The position numbers were made by a program, and so were the translations under genes. Under the pieces are notes generated by a model. That model made no database searches. It was not told where the DNA came from and saw only the letters and a list, made by a program, of their open reading frames with translations. From Flavobacterium sp. CBA20B-1 (GTDB taxonomy: Bacteria; Bacteroidota; Bacteroidia; Flavobacteriales; Flavobacteriaceae): DNA of 64,000 nucleotides. The stretch's first letter is position 1. Each line of letters opens with the position of its first letter. Of this stretch, positions 36,821-45,315 are shown piece after piece. Location: contig NZ_CP092370.1 of the NCBI RefSeq assembly GCF_028473145.1, positions 930,001 to 994,000 on the forward strand. The letters run 5' to 3'.

Positions 36821-38509
36821 TTAGCGTACTAATTTTTTGTATTTGATACGTGTTGGTGCAACATCTCCCAAACGTTTCTTGCGGTTTTCTTCGTATTCTG
36901 AAAAAGATCCTTCAAAGAAATATACTTCAGAATCACCCTCAAAAGCCAAAATATGCGTACAAACACGGTCTAAAAACCAACGGTCGTGCGAAATAATTAC
37001 GGCACAACCTGCGAAGTTTTCCAAACCTTCTTCCAATGCTCGTAAGGTATTAATATCCAAGTCATTAGTTGGCTCATCTAATAACAGCACGTTTCCTTCT
37101 TCTTTCAGTGTCATTGCTAAGTGTAAACGGTTTCGTTCACCACCCGATAAAGTAGCAACTTTTTTATTTTGATCAGATCCTGCAAAATTAAATCGCGATA
37201 GATAAGCACGAGCATTTACCTGGCGACCACCCATCATAATTAACTCTTGTCCTTCGGCAAAATTATCGTAAATTGACTTTTCTGTATCTATATTTTTATG
37301 CGATTGATCCACATACGCAATTTTAACCGTATCGCCCACTACAAATTCTCCGGCATCAGGCGTTTGCTCGCCCATAATCATACGGAAAATGGTTGATTTA
37401 CCTGCACCGTTTGGCCCGATAATGCCCACAATACCAGCTTGCGGAAGTGTAAAGTTTAAATTATCATACAAAATTTTATCGCCAAAAGCTTTTGCAACAC
37501 CCTTCGCCTCAATCACATTTGTACCTAAGCGCGGTCCGTTTGGAATGTAGATTTCCAATTTTTCTTCCAATTGCTTTTGATCTTCGTTCAACAAGCGGTC
37601 GTAATTCTGTAAACGTGCCTTTTGTTTTGTTTGTCGGCCTTTCGCACCTTGACGCACCCAATCTAACTCACGTTCTAGAGTTTTTCTGCGTTTTGATGCT
37701 GTTTTTTCTTCTTGTTCTAAACGTTTTGCTTTTTGATCTAACCATGAAGAATAGTTTCCTTTCCATGGAATACCTTCTCCCCTGTCTAATTCTAGAATCC
37801 AACCGGCAACATTGTCTAAGAAATAACGGTCGTGGGTTACGGCAATAATGGTTCCTTTATATTGTTGTAAATGCTGTTCTAACCAATGCACCGATTCGGC
37901 ATCTAAATGGTTGGTAGGCTCATCTAACAATAAAACATCTGGTTCTTGTAACAACAAACGACACAAAGCAACACGACGGCGCTCACCACCTGAAAGTACT
38001 GAAATTGGGGTATCAGGTTCCGGACAACGAAGGGCATCCATAGCCACTTCTAGTTTATTATCTAGTTCCCATCCGCCTACTGCATCAATTTTATCTTGCA
38101 AATCTGCTTGGCGATCCATCAGTTTCTGCATTTTATCTGCATCTTCATAAACCTCTGGCAAACCAAACATATCGTTAATTTTGTTGAATTCGTCAAGAAT
38201 AGCCACCACATCGGCCATTCCTTCACGCACAACTTCAATTACGGTTTTGGTTTCATCTAACTGCGGCTCTTGCTCTAAATATCCTACGGAATATCCGGGT
38301 GCAAAAACCACATCGCCTTGATAGTTTTTATCAACCCCTGCAATGATTTTAAGCAAAGATGATTTACCAGAACCATTTAAACCTAAAATTCCAATTTTAG
38401 CTCCGTAGAAAAAGCTTAAATAAATATCTTTAAGTACTGTTTTATTTGTCGATGAATAGGTTTTACTCACTTTCGACATTGAAAAGATTACTTTTTTATC
38501 GTCTGACAT
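36821..38509 (-). CDS. ettA: Energy-dependent translational throttle protein EttA (ABC-F)
   Basis: EttA binds the ribosomal E site and gates the first elongation step according to ADP/ATP ratio. The 562-residue protein has two ABC domains without membrane segments: Walker A GLNGSGKSSLLK and GPNGAGKSTIFR, signatures LSGGERRRVALC and LSGGERNRLHLA, and Walker B VLLLDEPTNHLD and VLLLDEPTNDLD. The Lys/Arg-rich inter-domain linker (KRLEQEEKTASKRRKTLERE... ) is the P-site tRNA-interaction motif. Length and both signatures fit EttA better than Uup or resistance-type ABC-F proteins. Confidence 0.93.
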   Translation of the reverse strand: MSDDKKVIFSMSKVSKTYSSTNKTVLKDIYLSFFYGAKIGILGLNGSGKSSLLKIIAGVDKNYQGDVVFAPGYSVGYLEQEPQLDETKTVIEVVREGMADVVAILDEFNKINDMFGLPEVYEDADKMQKLMDRQADLQDKIDAVGGWELDNKLEVAMDALRCPEPDTPISVLSGGERRRVALCRLLLQEPDVLLLDEPTNHLDAESVHWLEQHLQQYKGTIIAVTHDRYFLDNVAGWILELDRGEGIPWKGNYSSWLDQKAKRLEQEEKTASKRRKTLERELDWVRQGAKGRQTKQKARLQNYDRLLNEDQKQLEEKLEIYIPNGPRLGTNVIEAKGVAKAFGDKILYDNLNFTLPQAGIVGIIGPNGAGKSTIFRMIMGEQTPDAGEFVVGDTVKIAYVDQSHKNIDTEKSIYDNFAEGQELIMMGGRQVNARAYLSRFNFAGSDQNKKVATLSGGERNRLHLAMTLKEEGNVLLLDEPTNDLDINTLRALEEGLENFAGCAVIISHDRWFLDRVCTHILAFEGDSEVYFFEGSFSEYEENRKKRLGDVAPTRIKYKKLVR

Positions 38510-38626
38510 AATTTTTTAGTGAATTTTAATACCTTTCAAAAATACCACAAAAGTTTGTATTAATAAAAAATAATATGATGGTACTTATTAAACCATTTTG
38601 TATTTTTGACGAAAAATATAACTAAT

Positions 38627-38839
38627 ATGGAATTTACAGAGAACTTTAGAAAATCGAACGATTTTAGAATAAACGGTCAACTGCTATATATTACAGATGC
38701 AAATGGTCATGAATTAGAACTATTTGTTGGAGAAGAAATTGAAGCTGCAAGATGGAGCGATGAAGGACGCTTAATTGTTGTTTTAAAAAGCGGTGGTGTA
38801 CGGTCGTATGAAGATGAGGTAAATTATATTACGATATAA
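38627..38839 (+). CDS. Small hypothetical protein (70 residues)
   Basis: A 70-residue protein starting MEFTENFRKSNDFRINGQLL, probably a beta-barrel-like domain (ELELFVGEEIEAARWSDEGRLIVVLKSGG). The frame can be extended to a TTG seven codons upstream, but the -7 element TATTTTTG (38601-38608) would then overlap the coding region, so I chose the ATG. It is closed by a terminator and convergent with the first glycosyltransferase gene. No family is recognised. Confidence 0.65.
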   Translation: MEFTENFRKSNDFRINGQLLYITDANGHELELFVGEEIEAARWSDEGRLIVVLKSGGVRSYEDEVNYITI

Positions 38840-38841
38840 CT

Positions 38842-38868
38842 AAAAGGAACTTTAAAAAGTTCCTTTTT
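38842..38868. terminator. Bidirectional terminator between the small gene and the glycan cluster
   Basis: AAAAGGAACTTT pairs with AAAGTTCCTTTT around a two- to four-base loop. The last codons of the glycosyltransferase gene on the minus strand lie inside it. Confidence 0.85.
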
Positions 38869-39676
38869 TAATACCAAAATCTGTCCAAACGCTGCGTAAA
38901 TCTTTCGTGTGGGCTCTGATTTTTTTATTTATTGCTAAAGCTTTTTCATTAACGTATCCCCGAGCATGATCTAAATGTATGCAAGTGGTGCTGTAACGTA
39001 TTTGTTTGCCTTTAACGCCTTTATTGACCAATCGTTCACCTAATTCCCGATCTTCACCACCATATTCCATTCGCTCATCAAAACCGTTTACTGCTATGAG
39101 ATCTTTTTTCCATCCTGATGAATTATGACCATTCCAAGAGGGTGTTGTAGGGGTGAGAAAGTTTAAAAAATCACTTTTAAATCCAAAAGAATTTAATTTA
39201 TTATTTTTAAATGATTTTTTCATTCCATGAGCCATCAGCCATTTCACATTAAAGCAATCTCCTGAAATGATATCTTCTTTTGAGATTAATTTTGATAAAT
39301 CCATTGACAGTTTATGGTATCCGCCCGAGAGAAAAAAATTAGGTTTGCGCATCCTTTTGTGTACTTCAACAAAATCTTTTCTAGGAATACAGTCGCCATC
39401 GGTCATAATGATATAATCTGTAGTAGTTTCTAGTAGTGCTTTATTCAAGATAATTGTTTTTTGAAAACCGTTATCCTCATGCCAAACATGTTTCATAGGA
39501 AAAGGTACTTGAGCTTGAAGTTTCTCTATTAAATGAAAAGTTTCACTTGTAGAGCCATCATCGGCAATAACGACCTCAAATTCTTTATATGTTTGCACAG
39601 AAAATCCCCAAATAACCTTTTCTAGCCATTCAGGTGAATTATATGTACTAATAATTATGGAAATATTTGGTTTCAT
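38852..39676 (-). CDS. Family 2 glycosyltransferase
   Basis: This 274-residue GT-A enzyme begins ISIIISTYNSPEWLEKVIWGFSVQ, with VVIADDGST as nucleotide-binding region and IIMTDGDCIPRKDF as the DxD metal motif. The C-terminal part has WNGHNSSGWKKDLIAVNGFDERMEYGGEDRELGERL, the GGED type of acceptor/catalytic acidic cluster seen in galactosyl- and GalNAc-transferases. The sugar cannot be predicted. It is the only gene on this strand at the left edge of the glycan cluster, divergent from the GT9 gene across 55 bases. Confidence 0.88.
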   Translation of the reverse strand: MKPNISIIISTYNSPEWLEKVIWGFSVQTYKEFEVVIADDGSTSETFHLIEKLQAQVPFPMKHVWHEDNGFQKTIILNKALLETTTDYIIMTDGDCIPRKDFVEVHKRMRKPNFFLSGGYHKLSMDLSKLISKEDIISGDCFNVKWLMAHGMKKSFKNNKLNSFGFKSDFLNFLTPTTPSWNGHNSSGWKKDLIAVNGFDERMEYGGEDRELGERLVNKGVKGKQIRYSTTCIHLDHARGYVNEKALAINKKIRAHTKDLRSVWTDFGIKKGTF

Positions 39677-39731
39677 GCAGACAAATATAGAGTATTTTAA
39701 TATTTTTGTAAAAATAACTTTTTAGGAAAGT

Positions 39732-40808
39732 ATGAAAAAAATATTGGTAATTCAACAAAAAATGATTGGCGATGTGTTGGTGAGTACTATTTTGTGTGAA
39801 ACACTTTGCAAAGCTTATCCAAATGCACAAGTTGATTACCTAATTTACGAAAACACCTATCCAGTAATCTCTGCAAACGATAAGAAGTATAACATACTTT
39901 TTTTTAAAAATGAATACCGAAATAGTAAGTTAGCTTTGATAAAGTTTGCATTATCGTTAAAAAAGGAAAATTATGATATTGTTATAGACGCTTATAGCAA
40001 ATTAGAAAGTTGGATAATTGTTGGATTGTCAAATGCAAAAATAAAGATTTCATTTAAAAAAACGTTATCTAATTTTTTATACACTCACTTAATAGACCGG
40101 CATGAAACGCCCACAACCAATTTAGGCTTGGTAATAGAACACCGTTTAAAACTTCTTGAACCGCTAAATATTTCCGAAAAATTATACGTAACACATCCAG
40201 CAATAACAATAACTGCCTCTGAAAATCAAAATGCAAGAAATTTGTTAAAAGAAAACAAAGTAGATTTGCACAAACCAATTGTTATGCTTAATATTATAGG
40301 CAGTAACCAGGAAAAAACATATCCTGTTGCTTATATGGCTAAAATAGCTGATTTGATTGGCAAACATGATGTTCAAATTTTATTTAATTATATTCCAAAC
40401 CAAATTGAAATAGCAAAAAAAATTCTTAGCCTATGTAATGCCGAAACAAAGAAAAAAATATTCTTTAACATTATAGGGAAAAATTTACGTGGTTTACTTG
40501 CATTATTAAATCAATGCAATTTTGTGATTGGAAATGATGGAGGCACAATGAATATGGCAAAAGCATTAAACAAACCTACTTTTATAATATTTTCACCTTG
40601 GATTGAAAAAAAAGCTTGGAATACCTATGAAGATGAAGAAAATCATATTTCTGTACATTTAAATGACTATAAACCCGACCTTTTTATCAATAAAAGTTTA
40701 AAAGAAATAAAAAAAGAAAACAATAAACTTTACGATTTATTTTTACCTGATTTTTTCGGACATTTGCTGACCCATTTTATCAATACACATTTGATTAATG
40801 AACAATAA
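39732..40808 (+). CDS. Family 9 glycosyltransferase (heptosyltransferase-like)
   Basis: GT9 enzymes add heptose or related sugars from ADP-heptose to the inner core of lipopolysaccharide. The 358-residue protein begins KKILVIQQKMIGDVLVSTILCETL, the family's N-terminal strand-loop with the GD pair. FVIGNDGGTMNMAKALNKPTFIIFSPW near 270-300 is the donor-binding region (usual consensus SxDSGxxHxA; the histidine is here a methionine or asparagine). It overlaps the next gene by 11 bases, so the two are cotranslated. Confidence 0.88.
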   Translation: MKKILVIQQKMIGDVLVSTILCETLCKAYPNAQVDYLIYENTYPVISANDKKYNILFFKNEYRNSKLALIKFALSLKKENYDIVIDAYSKLESWIIVGLSNAKIKISFKKTLSNFLYTHLIDRHETPTTNLGLVIEHRLKLLEPLNISEKLYVTHPAITITASENQNARNLLKENKVDLHKPIVMLNIIGSNQEKTYPVAYMAKIADLIGKHDVQILFNYIPNQIEIAKKILSLCNAETKKKIFFNIIGKNLRGLLALLNQCNFVIGNDGGTMNMAKALNKPTFIIFSPWIEKKAWNTYEDEENHISVHLNDYKPDLFINKSLKEIKKENNKLYDLFLPDFFGHLLTHFINTHLINEQ

Positions 40809-41550
40809 TAAACTCACTGCTCTAATAATTACGCTTAATGAAGAAAAAAACATTAGGGATCTTTTGCATAATTTAGATTTTGCAGATGAAATTATTGTGG
40901 TTGATTCATTCAGTACCGATCAAACATTAGAAATAATTAAAGATTTTCCTGAAGTGAAGGTTTATCAGCATATTTTTAAAGACTTTTCTTCGCAACGAAA
41001 TATTGCCTTAAGTTACGCAACTACAAATTGGGTTTTATTTATTGATGCTGATGAACGAATTTCTGATAATTTAAAAAATGAAATACAACAAACGCTTCGC
41101 TTAAGCAACATCAAACGCGGTTATTATTTAAAACGAAAATTTTATTTTTTTAATAAACCTGTCCATTTTTCAGGACTACAGTCTGATAAAAACTTGCGTT
41201 TATTTCAAAGAGAACACGCTCAATACCATGGAATTGTTCACGAAAAATTAAACTTTAATGAAAATGTAGGCGTTTTAAAAAATCATCTCATTCATTATTC
41301 ATATGCACATCATGAACATTTTAAAGAAAAAGTATTTTACTACAACAGATTAAAAGCTATTGAAAAAATTAAAAAGGGCGCAAAAAACAACACTTTTTTA
41401 GCTGTTTTTCATCCCATATACACTTTTTTAAACCGTTACTTTTTTAGATTGGGCTTTCTTGATGGAAAAAAAGGATTCGTAATCTGTAAAGTATATGCGG
41501 CAGGAATTAAAGAACGCTACAAAGAAATGAAGCGCTTACAGAAAAAATAA
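40798..41550 (+). CDS. Family 2 glycosyltransferase, WaaE/KdtX type
   Basis: This 250-residue enzyme resembles WaaE/KdtX, which adds a beta-1,4-glucose to inner-core heptose. The motifs are LTALIITLNEEKNIRDLL, DEIIVVDSFSTDQTLEI, and NWVLFIDADERISDNLK for the metal site. The LYFQREHAQYHGIVHEKLNF-like region (residues about 138-160) and the basic C terminus (IKERYKEMKRLQKK) are also typical. The overlap with the GT9 gene and this pairing are usual in LPS core loci. Confidence 0.88.
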   Translation: MNNNKLTALIITLNEEKNIRDLLHNLDFADEIIVVDSFSTDQTLEIIKDFPEVKVYQHIFKDFSSQRNIALSYATTNWVLFIDADERISDNLKNEIQQTLRLSNIKRGYYLKRKFYFFNKPVHFSGLQSDKNLRLFQREHAQYHGIVHEKLNFNENVGVLKNHLIHYSYAHHEHFKEKVFYYNRLKAIEKIKKGAKNNTFLAVFHPIYTFLNRYFFRLGFLDGKKGFVICKVYAAGIKERYKEMKRLQKK

Positions 41551-41551
41551 A

Positions 41552-42319
41552 TTATTTTTTCCAAAATTTAATACGTTTTTTAAGCCTTTGCTTTCTGTGA
41601 AATTTTTCCTGAAAACCGCTGGTTAATTCCCACAACAACTCAAAAATTTCTGTTTCGGTCTTTTGCGTGTATAATTTTGCATACTCATTTGCCATTACCG
41701 CAATCATATCCATTTTGGGTGTTAATCGGCGAAGGTTGTACATGCGTTGCTCAAAAGGCAATTCGCTGTGAAAACGCATACGGTTTAAATCTACCAAATA
41801 AAAAGAATAGGTTTGGTCGTCATTGATTTTTATCAGCGTATTTCCGGGTGAATGATCTTTAAACTCTACTCCTGCTTGGTGCAATTGATAGCAAAATCTT
41901 GTAAACGCACGCAAAATTTCTTCGTGATTTTCTAAACTTGGATTTTGTACCAAATCTCTATACGTATATTCCGTTACAATATGTTCACAAACGTAAAAAC
42001 TTTTTCCTAAGCCCAACCCTAGGTGTTCTTCTGCAAAAGCAATTGGTTGCGGTGTTCCAATATTTTTATCGAGTAATTTAAGCGCATATTCATAAGAACG
42101 ATTTGCCTTTGAAGCACGAATAAATCGATAAACAAAAGCATTCAATAAATTGGGCTTTTTAAACGCTTTTATGTTTAAAACCAAATCGCTTAACTGAAAA
42201 GTTTTAATGGTGTTTCTGCTGCCTTTCACAAACAAATCCCCAGTAATTTCAAAATTTTCAATAATTTTTCCTATTTCAGCTTTGTAACGCTTAAAAATTT
42301 GATGAACTGTAAACTTCAT
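41552..42319 (-). CDS. Lipopolysaccharide (Kdo/heptose) kinase-like protein
   Basis: A 255-residue protein of the Kdo-kinase/RIO-like protein kinase fold. FKDHSPGNTLIKI is the catalytic loop (Asp and Asn) and YLVDLNRMRF takes the place of the metal-binding DFG. The N terminus KFTVHQIFKRYKAEIGKIIENF resembles members from Bacteroidota. I chose the ATG at 42317-42319; the longer frame adds 18 polar residues (KRDNYYRYFC...) unlike the family. It is the single gene on the minus strand inside the glycan cluster, tail to tail with the WaaE-like gene, one base apart. It probably phosphorylates the LPS inner core. Confidence 0.82.
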   Translation of the reverse strand: MKFTVHQIFKRYKAEIGKIIENFEITGDLFVKGSRNTIKTFQLSDLVLNIKAFKKPNLLNAFVYRFIRASKANRSYEYALKLLDKNIGTPQPIAFAEEHLGLGLGKSFYVCEHIVTEYTYRDLVQNPSLENHEEILRAFTRFCYQLHQAGVEFKDHSPGNTLIKINDDQTYSFYLVDLNRMRFHSELPFEQRMYNLRRLTPKMDMIAVMANEYAKLYTQKTETEIFELLWELTSGFQEKFHRKQRLKKRIKFWKK

Positions 42320-42414
42320 TTTACTTTTAGTATTAATGCTACAAAAATAGCGATAATAGTTGTCTCTTTTCATTTATTATTTAATCAATACGCACAAAGC
42401 CATAGATGATAAAC

Positions 42415-42444
42415 TTTCAATTATAATAAATATACATATATTTG
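42415..42444 (+). promoter_or_regulatory. Promoter of the second glycan operon
   Basis: TTTC (42415-42418) and TATATTTG (42437-42444) are 18 bases apart, close to the Bacteroidota consensus, 20 bases before the DUF5672 start codon. Confidence 0.6.
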
Positions 42445-42464
42445 TAGGAAAATGTTGATGCTTA

Positions 42465-43256
42465 ATGAAAAATGACACCCAGAAAGTAGTTGTTTTAATT
42501 CCTATATACAGAGATTTTTTTGATGATTTTGAAATAAAATCGCTAAAAAGTGTTCATAACGAACTTAGTAATTTTCCTATCATCTTTATTGCACCGGAAT
42601 CGTTAAATACCGATTTTCTGAATCGTTATGAAATTACTTTTAATTTTGAAATTTATAGATTCGAAGATGATTATTTTCGGTCAATAGAAGGATACAACCA
42701 ATTATTACTTTCATCGCATTTTTATAAAGCTTTTCTAAATTATGAATACCTGCTGATTTGCCAAACTGATGCTTATGTTTTTAAAAACGAATTATCTTCA
42801 TGGGTTTCAAAAGGTTTTGACTACATTGGTGCTCCATGGCTTGACAGTAAAAAAGTGTTGTTTAATCACACATCAAGATCTATTTTTAATAAAATAAAGA
42901 AAAAAATCGGTTTAAAAGAAAGGTTATACAACCATATAAACCAAGTAGGAAATGGTGGATTTTCTCTGAGAAAAACTGCAAAATTTCATGAAATTTCAAC
43001 CAAAGAAGAGGTTGCTATCAACAATTTTTTAAAAAACAAACAAAAAGAAAACTATCATATAGAAGATGTTTTTTGGTCGTTATATGTTCCTCAAAAATAT
43101 CCTTTTTTAAAACCCGATTATCAAACTGCTATGCGCTTTTGTGTAGATAGAAAACCTGAAGTTGCGTTTACCTATTTAAATGGCAAATTACCTTTTGCTT
43201 GTCATGGATTTAACAAAAAAGGTGTTGTGAAATTTTGGTCTAAATACATATCATGA
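42465..43256 (+). CDS. DUF5672 family protein, probable glycosyltransferase
   Basis: This 263-residue protein belongs to DUF5672, as recognised from VVVLIPIYRDFFDDFEIKSLKSV at the start, YLLICQTDAYVFKNELSSW with a DAYVF acidic/metal-like motif, FDYIGAPWL, and NGGFSLRKTAKF followed by EDVFWSLYVP. The pattern (GAPW, NGGFSLR, ED) resembles GT-A transferases such as GT31, but activity is not established to my knowledge. It overlaps the next gene by ATGA, and its promoter starts the second operon of the cluster. Confidence 0.85.
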   Translation: MKNDTQKVVVLIPIYRDFFDDFEIKSLKSVHNELSNFPIIFIAPESLNTDFLNRYEITFNFEIYRFEDDYFRSIEGYNQLLLSSHFYKAFLNYEYLLICQTDAYVFKNELSSWVSKGFDYIGAPWLDSKKVLFNHTSRSIFNKIKKKIGLKERLYNHINQVGNGGFSLRKTAKFHEISTKEEVAINNFLKNKQKENYHIEDVFWSLYVPQKYPFLKPDYQTAMRFCVDRKPEVAFTYLNGKLPFACHGFNKKGVVKFWSKYIS

Positions 43257-44341
43257 ATATTTTAAATGTAACTTCAATTGTAGAATGGCGTGGTGGTGAT
43301 GCGCAAATGTACACGATATATAATTTGTTAAAAAAGCACAAAGCACTTAACCAATATATCTTGTGCCCAATAAATTCCGTTTTGTATGAAAAAGCCGTTC
43401 AAGACGATGCTCAAGTGTTATCGTATATCAAAAAAAATAAAGTTTTTTCGCTTATAAACCCTATAATTGATGCGGTTAAAAAACATGATATCGATGTATT
43501 GCACATTCATGATTCTAGTGCTTTATCGGCAGCAATTATTGCGAAAATATGTTTAAAAAAAGAGTTGAAACTCATCTATAGTCGCAAAAGAAACAATCGA
43601 ATAAAAAAGAATTTTTTCAAAAAATTGAAATACGATAATAAATACATTCATAAAATTGTATCCGTTTCGAAAGCTGTAGAGCAAATATTTCATGACATCC
43701 ATATTTCTCCCGAGAAACTGCTCACAATTTACGACGCAATTAATGTGGCTGCATTTAGCAATAAAAATAAAGTTGGGTTAATTCACAAAGAATTAAATCT
43801 TTCGCAAGACATACAAATCATTGGAAACATTTCTTCATTATCTAAACAAAAAGATTTGGTTACTTTTATAAATACTGCTGAAAGAGTAATTAAGAAAAAT
43901 CAAAATGTGCGATTTGTTATTCTTGGAAGCGGTTCAGAAGAACAACTCTTGAAAGAATTGGTGCATACAAAAAAAATAGAAAACTATGTGTTTTTCTTAG
44001 GTTTTAAGCCAAATGTTGCAGATTATTTAAACGAATTTGATATTTTATTAATGACTTCGGTTACCGAAGGTTTGCCTTTAACAATTTACGAAGCTTTTGC
44101 CTCGCAAATACCAATAGTTTCCACAAAAGCCGGAGGAATTCCTGAAGTAATTATAGATGGAGAAAATGGTTTTTTAACAGAAATTGGCGACGACAAAACG
44201 CTTGCAGAAAAGTGCTTAATGCTACTTAACAACAACAATTTAGCCAATAATTTTAAAGAAAAATCGTTTACTTTGGTAAAAAATAATTTCGATTTAAAAA
44301 ACTTAGAAGAAAATTATTATAATTTTTACACTAATTTATAA
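43253..44341 (+). CDS. Family 4 glycosyltransferase
   Basis: A 362-residue GT-B enzyme. The N-terminal Rossmann domain starts MNILNVTSIVEWRGGDAQMYTIYNLL, the glycine-rich acceptor loop. The C-terminal domain has GNISSLSKQKDL, FVILGSGSEEQLLKEL, FLGFKPNVADYLNEFDILLMTSVTEGLPLTIYEAFA and PIVSTKAGGIPEVI, the classical GT4 EGLPxxxxEA donor-phosphate motif. It starts with an ATGA overlap on the DUF5672 gene. Substrate unknown. Confidence 0.92.
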   Translation: MNILNVTSIVEWRGGDAQMYTIYNLLKKHKALNQYILCPINSVLYEKAVQDDAQVLSYIKKNKVFSLINPIIDAVKKHDIDVLHIHDSSALSAAIIAKICLKKELKLIYSRKRNNRIKKNFFKKLKYDNKYIHKIVSVSKAVEQIFHDIHISPEKLLTIYDAINVAAFSNKNKVGLIHKELNLSQDIQIIGNISSLSKQKDLVTFINTAERVIKKNQNVRFVILGSGSEEQLLKELVHTKKIENYVFFLGFKPNVADYLNEFDILLMTSVTEGLPLTIYEAFASQIPIVSTKAGGIPEVIIDGENGFLTEIGDDKTLAEKCLMLLNNNNLANNFKEKSFTLVKNNFDLKNLEENYYNFYTNL

Positions 44342-44350
44342 TTACAATTT

Positions 44351-45301
44351 ATGAAAATAACAATTGTAGCTTTTGACCTTTGGGGGTTTAATAAAAAAAT
44401 CGTAGAGCATCTTAAAAACAAAGGTGCTGAAGTAAATTTTATTGACAGTAGCAAAATTCATTTTACCTACAAAAGTAAATCGCAAAGAATAAAAAATTTT
44501 TTTAGCAAAACATTTTTAAATAAAAATATTAAGAAAAACTATCGTCATAATACTGTTTTATCACTTATTGAAAGGTTAGAGATGCAAGACGTTATACTCA
44601 TTGTTAATCCTGATCATTTTAGACCTGAAATTGTAAACAATCTTAAGTTAAAAACAAGAAAATACATTGCATATAATTATGATTCACTAGCTCGAAATCC
44701 GTTGCCAGAAAATTATTTAGAGCTATTTGATACTGTTTTTTCATTTGACATTAATGATCTTAAGAAAAACCCTCGTTTAAAACCACTTACAAATTTTAAT
44801 TATCTTGATAAAAAGATTAATGATAAACCACAAACGAAGGCATTTATAATTCTATTACATTCATTAGAACGAGAAGTTATATTGAAAAGAATTGCAGATA
44901 ATTTGGATGAACAAAACATCACAAATTATGAATTTATTGTTGTTGATCCTGCCCTAAAAAACACAAATAAAAATATTATCCAGTTAGAAAATCCGCTCTC
45001 ATTGGATATTATTTATGACAAGATGGATAATTCAGAAATTCTTATTGATCTAGTACGCGAAAATCAAAGTGGTTTAAGTTTTCGTTTTTTTGAAGCAATG
45101 GCTTTACATAAAAAAATCATTACCAACAATCAAGCAATACTTGAATATGATTTTTATAATGAAAATAACATATTATTAATTGATGATAATTTTTCGAAAA
45201 TTCCTAGTTCATTTCTTTCAAGTAGCTATACAAAGCTTCCAGAAAATATTTATGAAAAATACACTTTAAATACCTGGGTTAAAAATGTTTTTGGTATCTA
45301 G
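44351..45301 (+). CDS. Putative glycosyltransferase, RfaS/CgeB-like, paralogue 1
   Basis: This 316-residue protein has a degenerate N-terminal half (KITIVAFDLWGFNKKIVEHLKNK) and a C-terminal half with NQSGLSFRFFEAMALHKKIITNN followed by EYDFYNENNILLIDD. The segment resembles the nucleotide-sugar site of GT-B proteins of the CgeB/RfaS group: a Gly-Leu-Ser helix start, Glu in FEA, then a strand with Asn-Asn. It is about a third identical to the next gene by eye in that region. A nine-base gap separates it from the GT4 gene. Function is inferred from context only. Confidence 0.65.
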   Translation: MKITIVAFDLWGFNKKIVEHLKNKGAEVNFIDSSKIHFTYKSKSQRIKNFFSKTFLNKNIKKNYRHNTVLSLIERLEMQDVILIVNPDHFRPEIVNNLKLKTRKYIAYNYDSLARNPLPENYLELFDTVFSFDINDLKKNPRLKPLTNFNYLDKKINDKPQTKAFIILLHSLEREVILKRIADNLDEQNITNYEFIVVDPALKNTNKNIIQLENPLSLDIIYDKMDNSEILIDLVRENQSGLSFRFFEAMALHKKIITNNQAILEYDFYNENNILLIDDNFSKIPSSFLSSSYTKLPENIYEKYTLNTWVKNVFGI

Positions 45302-45315
45302 TTTATAATTAATCC

